A stretch of 45,589 bases of DNA from Asticcacaulis benevestitus DSM 16100 = ATCC BAA-896. Its GTDB lineage: Bacteria > Pseudomonadota > Alphaproteobacteria > Caulobacterales > Caulobacteraceae. The notes under the pieces are model-generated. The model saw only the letters and a list, made by a program, of their open reading frames with translations. It ran no database searches and was not told the origin of the DNA. The first letter of the stretch is position 1; every line of letters begins with the position of its first letter. A program made the position numbers and the translations under genes. Below, piece by piece: positions 15,625-23,307 of the stretch. The stretch covers positions 1 to 45,589 of the forward strand of contig NZ_AQWM01000030.1 of assembly GCF_000376105.1 (NCBI RefSeq), written 5' to 3'.

Positions 15625-17160
15625 ATGGGTGAGTGGTGTTCACAGCCGGTGATGGAATTCCGCGGGCGACCTTTGCCGGAAGCTGGCATACCTGTGGGGT
15701 ATGCAGCTATCATCGAACGGTACGCGCTCTTAATCCCAAACCCACCCGTCATGGCCGCAGTAGCCGAACGGCACCATCCCCGGTCTTCAGAGGACTGGCA
15801 TTTGGTTACGCCGCGCCATGCTCCGGAGCCAAATCTTGCCGCCCAACTGAATTTCGCCTTTCGCTACGAGGGGATCGACCTTCAGGTCTTGGTCAAGTTG
15901 TTCGCAGTCGTTCCGGCCGCAGACTTCGAAAGCATTATAAAGGCGAAACCAACGGGTGGCTTTTCGCGCCGACTATGGTTCCTGTACGAATGGCTAACCA
16001 GCCAGACACTGGACATTGAAGATCCAGGAAAGGTCCGTTTTATCCCGGCACTCGACCCGGAACAACAATTCGCCTTGGCAAAAGGTGACCTCTCGTCGCG
16101 CCACAAGGTCGTCAACAATCTGCCGGGCACGCCGCGGTTTTGCCCCCTTGTTCGCAGGTCATCTGTCCTTCAAAATTATGCAAGCCTCGACCTGCCGGTC
16201 CGAGCCGCGCAGGCCATGGGTAAGGTCAGGCCTGACATAATGGCCCGTGCCGCCGCGTTTCTTCTGTTGAACGATTCAAAGTCATCCTTTGCCATTGAAG
16301 GCGAACGGCCATCAGGCCCCCGTGCTGCGCGTTGGGGACAAGCGATCGCCCAGGCCGGTAGCCGCCCCCTGTCGGTAGGCGAATTCAATCGGCTGCAGCA
16401 TATCGTCATTGGTGACGCACGTTTCGTCCGCCTTGGTTTACGGCATGAAGGCGGATTTGTCGGCACCCATGATCGCGAAACCAATATGCCCGTGCCAGAC
16501 CATGTCAGCGCAAGCTCCGAAGATCTGGAAACGCTTATGGAGGGTGTGGTTGCCTTTTCCGCGCGCGCATTGGCTGGAGCGTTGGACCCTGTCGTCGCCG
16601 CAGCATCACTTGCCTTCGGCTTTGTGTATATCCACCCCTATGTCGACGGTAATGGACGACTGCACCGATGGCTAATCCACCACGCCCTGGCTCAGGCCAA
16701 CTATAGCCCCCCCGGCTTGGTCTTTCCTGTGAGTGCCGCCATTCTCCGAAATCTCGATGACTATCGCCGCGTTTTGGAATCCTATTCGGCGCCCTTATTG
16801 CCATTTATCGAGTGGCGGAAAACCGATAGTGGCAATGTGGAGGTCTTGAACGATACAGTGGATTATTATCGTTTCTTCGATGCTACCGCGCATACGGCGT
16901 TTGTCTACGGTTGCGTCTTGAAGACCGTGGAAGAGGATTTGCCGGAAGAAGTCTGGTTCTTGCAGGCCTTTGACCGGTTCAACACGGTGTTGCAGGACAT
17001 TGTTGATATGCCGATGGCCCAGGTCGAACTGCTGGAAAAATTTCTAGCACAAAATGAAGGCCACCTCGCAAAGCGACGGCGAGAGAATGAGTTCAAAGCA
17101 CTGACCGACGAGGAAATCGCCCGTATCGAGGCCATCTACTCGGATGCCTTTGCACGATAA
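15625..17160 (+). CDS. Fic-domain AMP-transferase-like protein, class II
   Basis: This is a 511-residue, apparently intact protein. The Fic core HPYVDGNGRLHR starts at His337, which is the expected catalytic His, and the Asp, Gly, Asn and Arg needed for Mg-ATP binding are present. An inhibitory helix motif (S/T)xxxE(G/N) occurs upstream as SFAIEG (residues 221-226). This places it in the class II Fic proteins that are autoinhibited by an N-terminal helix, so no separate antitoxin is required. The first 200 residues form an extra N-terminal region of unknown role. A coiled-coil or winged-helix-like tail ends the protein. It is the only intact rightward gene between IS30 and IS6 remnants, which suggests acquisition with a mobile element. 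The target protein is unknown. Confidence 0.9.
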   Translation: MGEWCSQPVMEFRGRPLPEAGIPVGYAAIIERYALLIPNPPVMAAVAERHHPRSSEDWHLVTPRHAPEPNLAAQLNFAFRYEGIDLQVLVKLFAVVPAADFESIIKAKPTGGFSRRLWFLYEWLTSQTLDIEDPGKVRFIPALDPEQQFALAKGDLSSRHKVVNNLPGTPRFCPLVRRSSVLQNYASLDLPVRAAQAMGKVRPDIMARAAAFLLLNDSKSSFAIEGERPSGPRAARWGQAIAQAGSRPLSVGEFNRLQHIVIGDARFVRLGLRHEGGFVGTHDRETNMPVPDHVSASSEDLETLMEGVVAFSARALAGALDPVVAAASLAFGFVYIHPYVDGNGRLHRWLIHHALAQANYSPPGLVFPVSAAILRNLDDYRRVLESYSAPLLPFIEWRKTDSGNVEVLNDTVDYYRFFDATAHTAFVYGCVLKTVEEDLPEEVWFLQAFDRFNTVLQDIVDMPMAQVELLEKFLAQNEGHLAKRRRENEFKALTDEEIARIEAIYSDAFAR

Positions 17161-17429
17161 GGTACATGCCGACCGTAACGGCCTCGTGGCCGGTCGACAA
17201 CGATACCGAGGACATCGCGCGACACGACGTTGCGCCTGCGCCCCATATTACAGGACCAAAATGAAGCAGTCATCCACTTATCAGCCTGTCCAAAGTCCTG
17301 GGGCCGGCTCTCACCGCGCTCGGCCAGCATGGTTTCAAGATCACGATAGCTGATGCCATATTTGCAATACCAGCGTACCGCCCACAGAATGATCTCGCCT
17401 CTGTGGTGACGTCCCTTGAAATCGTTCAT
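17136..17429 (-). pseudogene. IS6-family transposase, N-terminal remnant
   Basis: The first 39 residues (MNDFKGRHHRGEIILWAVRW then YCKYGISYRDLETMLAERG) are the conserved N-terminus of IS6/IS26-type transposases. The following sequence is unrelated, and the catalytic DDE core is gone. The matching terminal inverted repeat lies 50 bases upstream at 17479-17493. The frame runs into the 3' end of the Fic gene on the opposite strand. Confidence 0.8.
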
Positions 17430-17478
17430 TCAACTCAACCTTAATTGTCAAGCCGATGGATTTGGGGACGAACCAAAA

Positions 17479-17493
17479 GTTTGCAACAGGGCC
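17479..17493 (-). repeat. IS6-type terminal inverted repeat
   Basis: Read leftward, the bases are GGCCCTGTTGCAAAC, close to the IS26 end GGCACTGTTGCAAA. Its distance to the IS6 transposase start (50 bases) is normal for the family. It therefore marks the right-hand boundary of the IS6 remnant. No second copy was found near the Fic gene. Confidence 0.65.
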
Positions 17494-17541
17494 AAGCTGG
17501 CTCCCCGAGAGGGAACCTCCTGGCTGGTCAGAGCAAATGGA

Positions 17542-17922
17542 TTACATCAAGGCCGGCAAAGCGCGCATGGCTTTGACATGAATGGCCCCGATGAAACCAG
17601 CGGAATCGTCCGTCAGAATGAGGCTATAGGTAAGTCCGCTGTCCGGATCATCGGAGAATGGAATCGTCGACGACGTCTCACCATCGGTAAAAATGGATGG
17701 GTCAATCACCAAAATGACATCCATTCGCGTGTCGTCTATCCAGTTTCGAATCTGCGCAATCAGGGCCGCCCGATCGTCACTTAGGGTCTTTTGGGCGAGA
17801 ACCCGATGCCCCTGTTTTACGACCCGATCGGTCAAACGTTCCGCGCGCCGTTCGATATCAAGATCGCCGCCGTCGGAAATACACAGGATCGCCAGGTTCA
17901 GCGTGCGGGAAGTCTCGGTCAC
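17542..17922 (-). CDS. MoaB/MogA-like protein, C-terminally altered or truncated
   Basis: Residues 5-75 follow the MoaB/MogA fold used in molybdenum-cofactor synthesis: LNLAILCISDGGDLD, AERLTDRVVKQGHRVLAQ and RAALIAQIRNWIDDTRMDVI. The usual GGTG substrate loop and the C-terminal PGS segment are not present. The sequence instead continues with IDPSIFTDGETSSTIPFS and ends at 126 residues, compared with about 170 for MoaB. It is probably inactive as a molybdopterin adenylyltransferase, or it has a different role. The gene stops 49 bases from the IS6 end, so insertion may have removed the true 3' end. A Crp/Fnr gene lies upstream on the same strand. Confidence 0.5.
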   Translation of the reverse strand: MTETSRTLNLAILCISDGGDLDIERRAERLTDRVVKQGHRVLAQKTLSDDRAALIAQIRNWIDDTRMDVILVIDPSIFTDGETSSTIPFSDDPDSGLTYSLILTDDSAGFIGAIHVKAMRALPALM

Positions 17923-18318
17923 AAAGACATCACCTCATGGCACGTCGCACCTGAAGCTGCGATGGTGTGGCGAATGATGATGGTCTCAGGCGGCATAAAG
18001 AGTCTCCCTTAGGCAGATAACAGTACGCGCAGCGTGTGACTTGCGCCTTGGTTGACATCAAGCACAATCTTCAAACCTGTGGGGTGAGTGATTGACTTTT
18101 ATCAGGTCAGGGATCGGCAAGTGTGGTTTGTTCAGCGTGCAAACATCAGGCGAGCCGATAGCATGTATCAATGCGCCTTGCCGGGAATGACGTAGTGTAA
18201 AGACTGTTCCGGGTTCGGGTCCACGACATCCCTCATCCCTGTCGAGGCCCGGTGCGACCCAACTGCGCGTATTTGAGTTGGGACACGAAGGCGGCAGATA
18301 CTCTGCCGCCTTACTCGC
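17923..18318. other. intergenic region upstream of the MoaB-like gene
   Basis: These 396 bases carry no recognised gene. TTGAC-TTTT-ATCAG at 18092-18105 matches an FNR box at 8 of 10 specified bases and lies about 170 bases upstream of the MoaB-like start. A hairpin at 18288-18312 closes the Crp/Fnr transcript. Confidence 0.4.
18288..18312 (-). terminator. hairpin terminator of the crp/fnr gene
   Basis: AAGGCGGCAGA and TCTGCCGCCTT form a perfect 11-bp stem with a three-base loop, 7 bases after the stop codon of the regulator as read leftward. The T-run is short, so termination efficiency is uncertain. Confidence 0.6.
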
Positions 18319-19095
18319 CTAGTCGTGAATGATTTTACCCGCGCGGGAATTGGGCGGCCACAGTTCGCGTTCCGCCTTGCCACTCAAATGATCGAGCGGC
18401 GGCATGTGATTGTCGATGAGAGGCGAGGGTTTGGCCATGCGTTTCAACGCGGTCATCATGGTCAGTCTGATCTCGTTGCCGTGTATCTCCACACCATAAT
18501 CCGCCAGACCGGCGAAGGACCTCGACAGATTTTCGGGCGTCATACCCAACAAAGAGGCTAAGATACGTTTTTCATGCGGCAAATGAAGAGTCGTGCCGCC
18601 GCCTTGCTGCACCTGAAGTGTCAGCAGATAATTGGCCAGCCGTTCGGCAGCGCTGCGCAGCTTCATGTTCTTGAGCTGACGTACCAAGGCGCGGTTCCAG
18701 CCGGCCATTTCTTCGGCGATACTGAGCGCAAGACGGCTGTCGTCGCGCATCGCCCTGCGGAACCCTTCAGCCGACAGCATCAGAATTTCCGACCGGTCGA
18801 TCGTGCGCGCCGACATCAAAGCTGGCGCGTCAAGAACAACAGATGACAGGATGAACACCGAAAGCGGACGCACAACAGCCAGGGTCGTTTCCTTGTCGTG
18901 CCAGGCGCCTTGAATCTCTACGGCGCCTTCCAGAAGAATATAAAGGAAATCAACCGTATCGCCTTCATAGAGCAAGGTTGTGTTGGCGGGAAATTTTTGC
19001 ATAAAAGCGCCCGACGTCAGGTCGGAAAAGCGATTGGCATCCATGCCGCTAAACAGGCCGAGCTCACGAATACGCGCCAGATCGCTTTCTTTCAT
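18319..19095 (-). CDS. Crp/Fnr-family regulator without Fe-S cysteines (FixK/Dnr type)
   Basis: The 258-residue protein has a cyclic-nucleotide-binding-type beta-roll (about residues 20-120, with PANTTLLYEGDTVDFLYILL). A long dimerisation helix and a C-terminal winged helix follow. The recognition helix reads TPENLSRSFAGL. The E-x-x-S-R pattern is the one FNR and FixK use to read TTGAT half-sites. There is no N-terminal cysteine cluster, so oxygen sensing through a 4Fe-4S centre is excluded. NO sensing by haem, redox sensing or purely transcriptional control are alternatives. The ATG at 19095 gives a normal-length protein, while the frame itself extends to 19176. A perfect FNR box upstream suggests autoregulation or control by another family member. 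Confidence 0.9.
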   Translation of the reverse strand: MKESDLARIRELGLFSGMDANRFSDLTSGAFMQKFPANTTLLYEGDTVDFLYILLEGAVEIQGAWHDKETTLAVVRPLSVFILSSVVLDAPALMSARTIDRSEILMLSAEGFRRAMRDDSRLALSIAEEMAGWNRALVRQLKNMKLRSAAERLANYLLTLQVQQGGGTTLHLPHEKRILASLLGMTPENLSRSFAGLADYGVEIHGNEIRLTMMTALKRMAKPSPLIDNHMPPLDHLSGKAERELWPPNSRAGKIIHD

Positions 19096-19217
19096 TATAT
19101 TTTTCCCCGATGTGTCCGTTCGCGTGTTCGCGCAACAGATTTGCATACCGATGTTATTTACACCGAGTCGAACCAAACCGTAAGTTGCGATTGGCTACCG
19201 ACTGCCTACGCTAACAC

Positions 19218-19231
19218 TTGATAAATATCAA
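19218..19231 (-). promoter_or_regulatory. perfect FNR/FixK box upstream of the crp/fnr gene
   Basis: TTGAT-AAAT-ATCAA is a perfect inverted repeat of the FNR/FixK consensus, centred about 130 bases upstream of the chosen start codon. The encoded regulator carries the matching E-x-x-S-R recognition helix. It could also serve the rightward gene at 19439, although it is about 210 bases away. Confidence 0.7.
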
Positions 19232-19323
19232 TTCACGATCAGACAATTTCAAAGTTTGCAGGGGGTGTATGTATACGAAAAAAACAGTAATATATTTCAA
19301 GTGGTTAGTCTTAATAGGTTGAG

Positions 19324-19348
19324 TGCCTTTTTCGATAGGAAAAAGGCA
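19324..19348. repeat. A/T-rich inverted repeat in the divergent intergenic region
   Basis: TGCCTTTTTC and GAAAAAGGCA form a perfect 10-bp stem around a five-base loop, 90 bases before the rightward hypothetical gene. Read leftward or rightward it resembles a bidirectional intrinsic terminator with the T-run inside the stem. It might insulate the two transcription units or act as an operator. Confidence 0.5.
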
Positions 19349-19438
19349 TGATTCGAGTTGTGACTAATTGACCGACGGATCGAGAATAAGGTCGAAGCAC
19401 GTTTACGGCTGAACTCGGCATTATGATGCCTTAACACC

Positions 19439-19972
19439 ATGACTGATAAGCACAAACATCTAGCGAGGGACTGCCCCGAGACGCGTTTTGAGGATCCCTT
19501 CGGCTGGTTTTCTGTCCAATGCGAAACAAAACGAACCATGGCGGATTGTCTCGATCGCCTGGCCAAGGCGCTTGACTATTTGCCGGATGATACCGCAAGG
19601 GTGGTGATCTGGCTGAAGACCGATATGGGCCTGGCGGTGGAAGACGAAAGCCATGATTTCTTCCCCATGCTCAGAATTCGTGCGCACAAAAATGATGATT
19701 TTGAAGGCGTGCTTCTAAAACTGGCAAATGGCCATAGCGCGCAGCAGCATCTTTCGAGGCTTATTTTGCCAAGGCTGGAAGCCTTAGCGCAGATCGGTCA
19801 TCCCGCGACGATGGAGAGGGATCTGACGACGAGCATGAACGATTTGGCGATACGCTTGCGCCTGCATGCCTCCGCCCTGTCGGCCATTGTCATGCCTATA
19901 GCGCGGTTGCGCCTGAAGCCGAGCGATCTCAGCATGCTGACACGTTCGATGACCCAGCGGCGGTCTAAGTAG
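19439..19972 (+). CDS. hypothetical protein paired with a response regulator
   Basis: The 177-residue soluble protein has no signal peptide. Notable segments are DPFGWFSVQCETKRTMADCL, LPDDTARVVIWLKTDMGLAV and a basic C-terminus (PIARLRLKPSDLSMLTRSM). I recognise no family. The next gene, a CheY-like regulator, starts 5 bases after its stop, so the two are certainly cotranscribed and this protein may be a signalling partner. Confidence 0.7.
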   Translation: MTDKHKHLARDCPETRFEDPFGWFSVQCETKRTMADCLDRLAKALDYLPDDTARVVIWLKTDMGLAVEDESHDFFPMLRIRAHKNDDFEGVLLKLANGHSAQQHLSRLILPRLEALAQIGHPATMERDLTTSMNDLAIRLRLHASALSAIVMPIARLRLKPSDLSMLTRSMTQRRSK

Positions 19973-19977
19973 CAGCT

Positions 19978-20511
19978 ATGCCGAGCCTTGCAAAAATCCG
20001 CTTCCTTATCGTCGATGACAATGGCCACATGGCCAATATTGTCAAAACGATCCTGAGGGGTTTTGGCGCCGTGCATATCCTGGAGGCGCATGACGCCATT
20101 GAAGCCTTTCACCGGCTGAAACATGATGCGGTCGATATCGTGATCGTCGACTATCAGTTGGAGGTGCTGAACGGAGTGGAGTTCATCAATCTCGTTCGTA
20201 ACTCATCAGACAGCAACAATCGCTTCGTACCCATCATCATGCTGACGGCGCACTCGGAAAGGTCACACGTGGTTGACGCGCGAGACGCCGGTGTAACCGA
20301 ATTCTGCTGCAAGCCTGTCACCGCTACCGAACTGTTCAGGAAGGTGGCTGCCGTTATTGACCACCCACGCCACTTCGTCAAAATTGCCGGCTATTTCGGG
20401 CCTGACAGACGCAGGCGCCAGGACCCTAAATATGAAGGGAAAGAGCGGCGCCAGGGATGGAGCGAACATACCCCCCCCGAAGTCGCGGTGGACCCTACAC
20501 AGGCCGCCTAA
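19978..20511 (+). CDS. CheY-like single-domain response regulator with basic tail
   Basis: The receiver domain occupies residues 5-125. The acidic pocket is Asp13-Asp14, the phosphoacceptor is Asp58 (IVIVDYQL), the switch Thr is in IIMLTAHS and the Lys is in CCKPVTATE. The protein ends in a 50-residue extension with KIAGYFGPDRRRRQDPKYEG, a tail seen in many Caulobacterales response regulators. There is no output domain. It is translated directly after the hypothetical gene at 19439. No histidine kinase is encoded nearby, so the phosphodonor is elsewhere. Confidence 0.9.
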   Translation: MPSLAKIRFLIVDDNGHMANIVKTILRGFGAVHILEAHDAIEAFHRLKHDAVDIVIVDYQLEVLNGVEFINLVRNSSDSNNRFVPIIMLTAHSERSHVVDARDAGVTEFCCKPVTATELFRKVAAVIDHPRHFVKIAGYFGPDRRRRQDPKYEGKERRQGWSEHTPPEVAVDPTQAA

Positions 20512-20770
20512 ACGGACGCAGACGGCCCCACGCGTGAGGGCAAGCTCGAACCTGGCGCGCCCCACGGTCTCACAAATACTCTAAAGTCAGCCGCCTTGTA
20601 GCTAACCTCCGCTCAAGGAAACCAGCCCATGCGCCATATCCTCATGCTGACATAGCGCAAAAAAGCGCGCACAGTGGGGGGGACGCGCAACGCCCGAGGG
20701 GTGGTGTACACTAAATTGTGTTTCGTGAATCTATGGCACTGCACAAAAATTAAGATTTCAGAAATGCCTC

Positions 20771-22249
20771 ATGGCCTTGTCTATGGGTGAAAGCTGTTTG
20801 GAGTGTCTTGTGATGACGTGGTTAAATCCAGTTGTGCTCGTGTCTGCCGCGCTCGTCTCGATAGGGCTTCCAGCACCCGTGCTCGCCGTAACCGGCCCGA
20901 CCATGTCCGCCAATCAGTTCAATCAGATGCTGATGGTGGATACACACCTGGGCTATACCGATGGCACCTATGGCCTGATAAAAGACGCAACAGGTCGCTA
21001 CGTCAGGGCTGACGCCTACGTGAAGGCCGCAGCTGACTATGTCGGCATACATATTTTTCGAGACGGATTGACCGATGGAACGGCGGGCAGTTCGCCATTG
21101 TCCTATTATCAAACGGTTGCCAAATCCGGAATATCCTTCGTCCTTGTGGCTTCGGGAAATACCGAAGCCGCCCTTTCCAAGTCCCTCAGTCAGATCGATA
21201 CACTAAACAGTACACCCGGTGCTGTCGGCAGCGTGTTAGCGATTGAGGGAGCCAATGAAATCAACAACGCACCGGTATGCTGGGGACCACCCCCTTGCAT
21301 AGGCGGGCTGGCAGGCGGCGTTGCTCGGCAACTCACCCTACAAAAGCTGGTTCGGGCGAGCACGCGAACGCCTAAAGTGCCAAGGGTAGTGTACTTCACG
21401 GGGTGGGACGCCGTCCCCGGGTCCCCGGGGCCGGATCCCGCGTCAGGCTATGCCGACTACAACAATCAACATCCTTACCCCAACTTTGGCCAGCCCCCCT
21501 ATTTCTGGCTCTCTCGCGACGTCGCGCTGAAGAATTCCACGAATAAAACAGCTCGGGCGATGTTTACCGAGGTGGGATATGCTTCAGGTCCCCTCTATGG
21601 GTCGAAATGCAATGGCGGCAAAGGCGGTGTCTGTTGGAACAACAACGGAACCTGGGGGACAAAACCTCAGGTCAGCGAAGAGGTGCAGGCAAAATTCACC
21701 CTGCTCATTCCGTTCGATGCGGCCCTGCTAAGAGTCGACAGGATCGCGTTCTATGAATTGCTGACGGGCTATAAGGATAAGGGCGTATCGGACAGCGGAT
21801 TTGGTATGTTCCGCTACAGTGCCAATGGCACCTTGTTGCCGAAGCCGGTGGCAACGGCGCTTCGCAACCTGACAACCGTAACCGCCGACGCTGGCAAAGT
21901 GACGACCGTGACCCCCCTTCGGTACGAGGTCACCGGTTTGCCCACCCATGGATACTGTCCAAATGTCAGTGTCTCCAAATGCACGTTTAATCCGACGCTG
22001 GCGATGCAAAAATCAAACGGACAATACCTCATCGCCGTCTGGGCGGAGCAGGGTATCTGGAACCCCGATACGCATGTCGCAACTCAAGGCGTCACCTATG
22101 CAGCCACCGTCACCTTGCCGCAGCAATATTCTAAATTGGAAGTCATCGACCCCTATGTCAGCGCAACGCCGATAGCGACCTACACATATGCAGCCTCTTT
22201 AAAAGTCTCCGTTGTGGATCGTCCTATCCTCATTCGGGTGACCCCTTAG
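20771..22249 (+). CDS. secreted TIM-barrel protein, probable glycoside hydrolase
   Basis: The 492-residue protein has a signal peptide ending near PAPVLAVTG. The mature part begins with NQFNQMLMVDTHLGYTDG and then GIHIFRDGL, a layout seen in secreted TIM-barrel proteins of Sphingomonads and other bacteria. Two glutamates stand where clan-A glycosidases hold the acid/base and the nucleophile: IEGANEINN and MFTEVGYAS. A C-terminal beta-sandwich (about residues 370-492) is likely. I cannot assign a GH family. Two start codons are in frame (20771 and 20813), and the second gives a more typical signal peptide. It ends at a convergent hairpin shared with the esterase gene. Confidence 0.7.
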   Translation: MALSMGESCLECLVMTWLNPVVLVSAALVSIGLPAPVLAVTGPTMSANQFNQMLMVDTHLGYTDGTYGLIKDATGRYVRADAYVKAAADYVGIHIFRDGLTDGTAGSSPLSYYQTVAKSGISFVLVASGNTEAALSKSLSQIDTLNSTPGAVGSVLAIEGANEINNAPVCWGPPPCIGGLAGGVARQLTLQKLVRASTRTPKVPRVVYFTGWDAVPGSPGPDPASGYADYNNQHPYPNFGQPPYFWLSRDVALKNSTNKTARAMFTEVGYASGPLYGSKCNGGKGGVCWNNNGTWGTKPQVSEEVQAKFTLLIPFDAALLRVDRIAFYELLTGYKDKGVSDSGFGMFRYSANGTLLPKPVATALRNLTTVTADAGKVTTVTPLRYEVTGLPTHGYCPNVSVSKCTFNPTLAMQKSNGQYLIAVWAEQGIWNPDTHVATQGVTYAATVTLPQQYSKLEVIDPYVSATPIATYTYAASLKVSVVDRPILIRVTP

Positions 22250-22305
22250 ACATGAGACAGTCGCGCGTCGACAGCCTATCGCCTGACGCCGGCCGGTCAT
22301 GCGTC

Positions 22306-22337
22306 CGCGTGATGGCAGAAACCTGTGCCATCACGCG
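22306..22337. terminator. bidirectional hairpin between convergent genes
   Basis: CGCGTGATGGCA and TGCCATCACGCG form a perfect 12-bp stem with an 8-base loop. It lies between the stop of the rightward TIM-barrel gene and that of the leftward esterase gene, the expected position of a shared terminator. No long T-run follows. Confidence 0.7.
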
Positions 22338-22344
22338 CCACCCA

Positions 22345-23307
22345 TCATGTTTTCGGCTTTAACCAACCGTGCATGTCCATCCAGCGCGCGAAGGCGTCAA
22401 ACCAGCCCGTACTGGTGGTCTGCTTTTTGTACATACCAAAGCCATGGCCGCCTTGTTCGTAGAGGTGGAACTCCACCGGACGCTTGGCCGCACGCCAGCT
22501 ATCGATCAGACCAAAGCCGTTATTGGCAAAGAGGGGATCATCGGCCGCCAGGGCGATGAAAAGCGGCGGTGCATCCGCCGGCACGGTGACGGACGTCAAG
22601 GGGCCATAGATGTCACCAATAAAGGCGGGCTTGGCATCCTGGCCATAGAGCGCGGTCGAAAGGGTCAGCATGGCACCGGCAGAGAAGCCGACCATCCCGA
22701 TACGGTCGCTGTCGATATGCCATTCCTTGGCCCGCGAACGGACAAGGGCGAAGGCCGCACGGGCATCGGCAATCTGAGGCGCCAGAGCGACGGATGGGTC
22801 TTGCTGCGCGGGACGCGGACGCGCCGCCCCAGAGAACATTTCCGCCATTGAGCGCTCAAATCCCGCCATATCAGCCGGTGTCTGATTGAGGCGGTATTTC
22901 AGAACGAAGGCGGCAACGCCCTTATCGGCGAGCGCACGCGCCACATCCCAGCCTTCATTTTCCATGGAAAGTGTGCGGAAGCCGCCGCCAGGGGCCACAA
23001 TGACGGCCGCGCCCGTTGCCTTGGCAGGGTCCGGGAGAAACGGGGTGAGGGTGGCGTCGGTAACGTTACGGGCAAAGACGCTGCCATATTGGCTGTGCCA
23101 GGCTTCAGGCGCCTTGGCATCCGGCAAGGTGCCCGTTGTCAAGGGGATGGCATTCGGCTGTGCCGGTATCTCAATGGGCGTCATCTTGCTATCTGCCGCC
23201 GCCACGGGCAAGGCGAGCGCACAGCTAAGGGCTATAAGGGCCGTCGCAAAAGCCGCGCCTGCGGTTCGGATCAAGGGCGTGTTGTTTCGACTGATTTCAA
23301 ATCTCAT
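22345..23307 (-). CDS. secreted alpha/beta-hydrolase, acetyl-xylan-esterase-like
   Basis: The 320-residue product has a signal peptide (to about residue 38, LALPVAAAD). The hydrolase domain shows VAPGGGFRTLS (oxyanion hole), DSDRIGMVGFSAGAMLTL (nucleophile elbow GFSAG), FIALAADDPLF (acid) and YEQGGHGFGMY (histidine). This is the BD-FAE/dienelactone-hydrolase-like type often found with xylan-degrading enzymes and annotated as acetyl xylan esterase or endo-1,4-xylanase B-like. The start is supported by AGAGG about 8 bases upstream. It is divergent from the GH51 operon across a 783-base intergenic region. I infer deacetylation of short acetylated hemicellulose fragments in the periplasm. Confidence 0.85.
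   Translation of the reverse strand: MRFEISRNNTPLIRTAGAAFATALIALSCALALPVAAADSKMTPIEIPAQPNAIPLTTGTLPDAKAPEAWHSQYGSVFARNVTDATLTPFLPDPAKATGAAVIVAPGGGFRTLSMENEGWDVARALADKGVAAFVLKYRLNQTPADMAGFERSMAEMFSGAARPRPAQQDPSVALAPQIADARAAFALVRSRAKEWHIDSDRIGMVGFSAGAMLTLSTALYGQDAKPAFIGDIYGPLTSVTVPADAPPLFIALAADDPLFANNGFGLIDSWRAAKRPVEFHLYEQGGHGFGMYKKQTTSTGWFDAFARWMDMHGWLKPKT

Noticed and set aside
20540-20572. Stretch resembling a tRNA T-arm (CTCGAACC and following)
   Set aside because: No matching acceptor 5' half, D-arm or anticodon arm can be folded in the preceding 80 bases.
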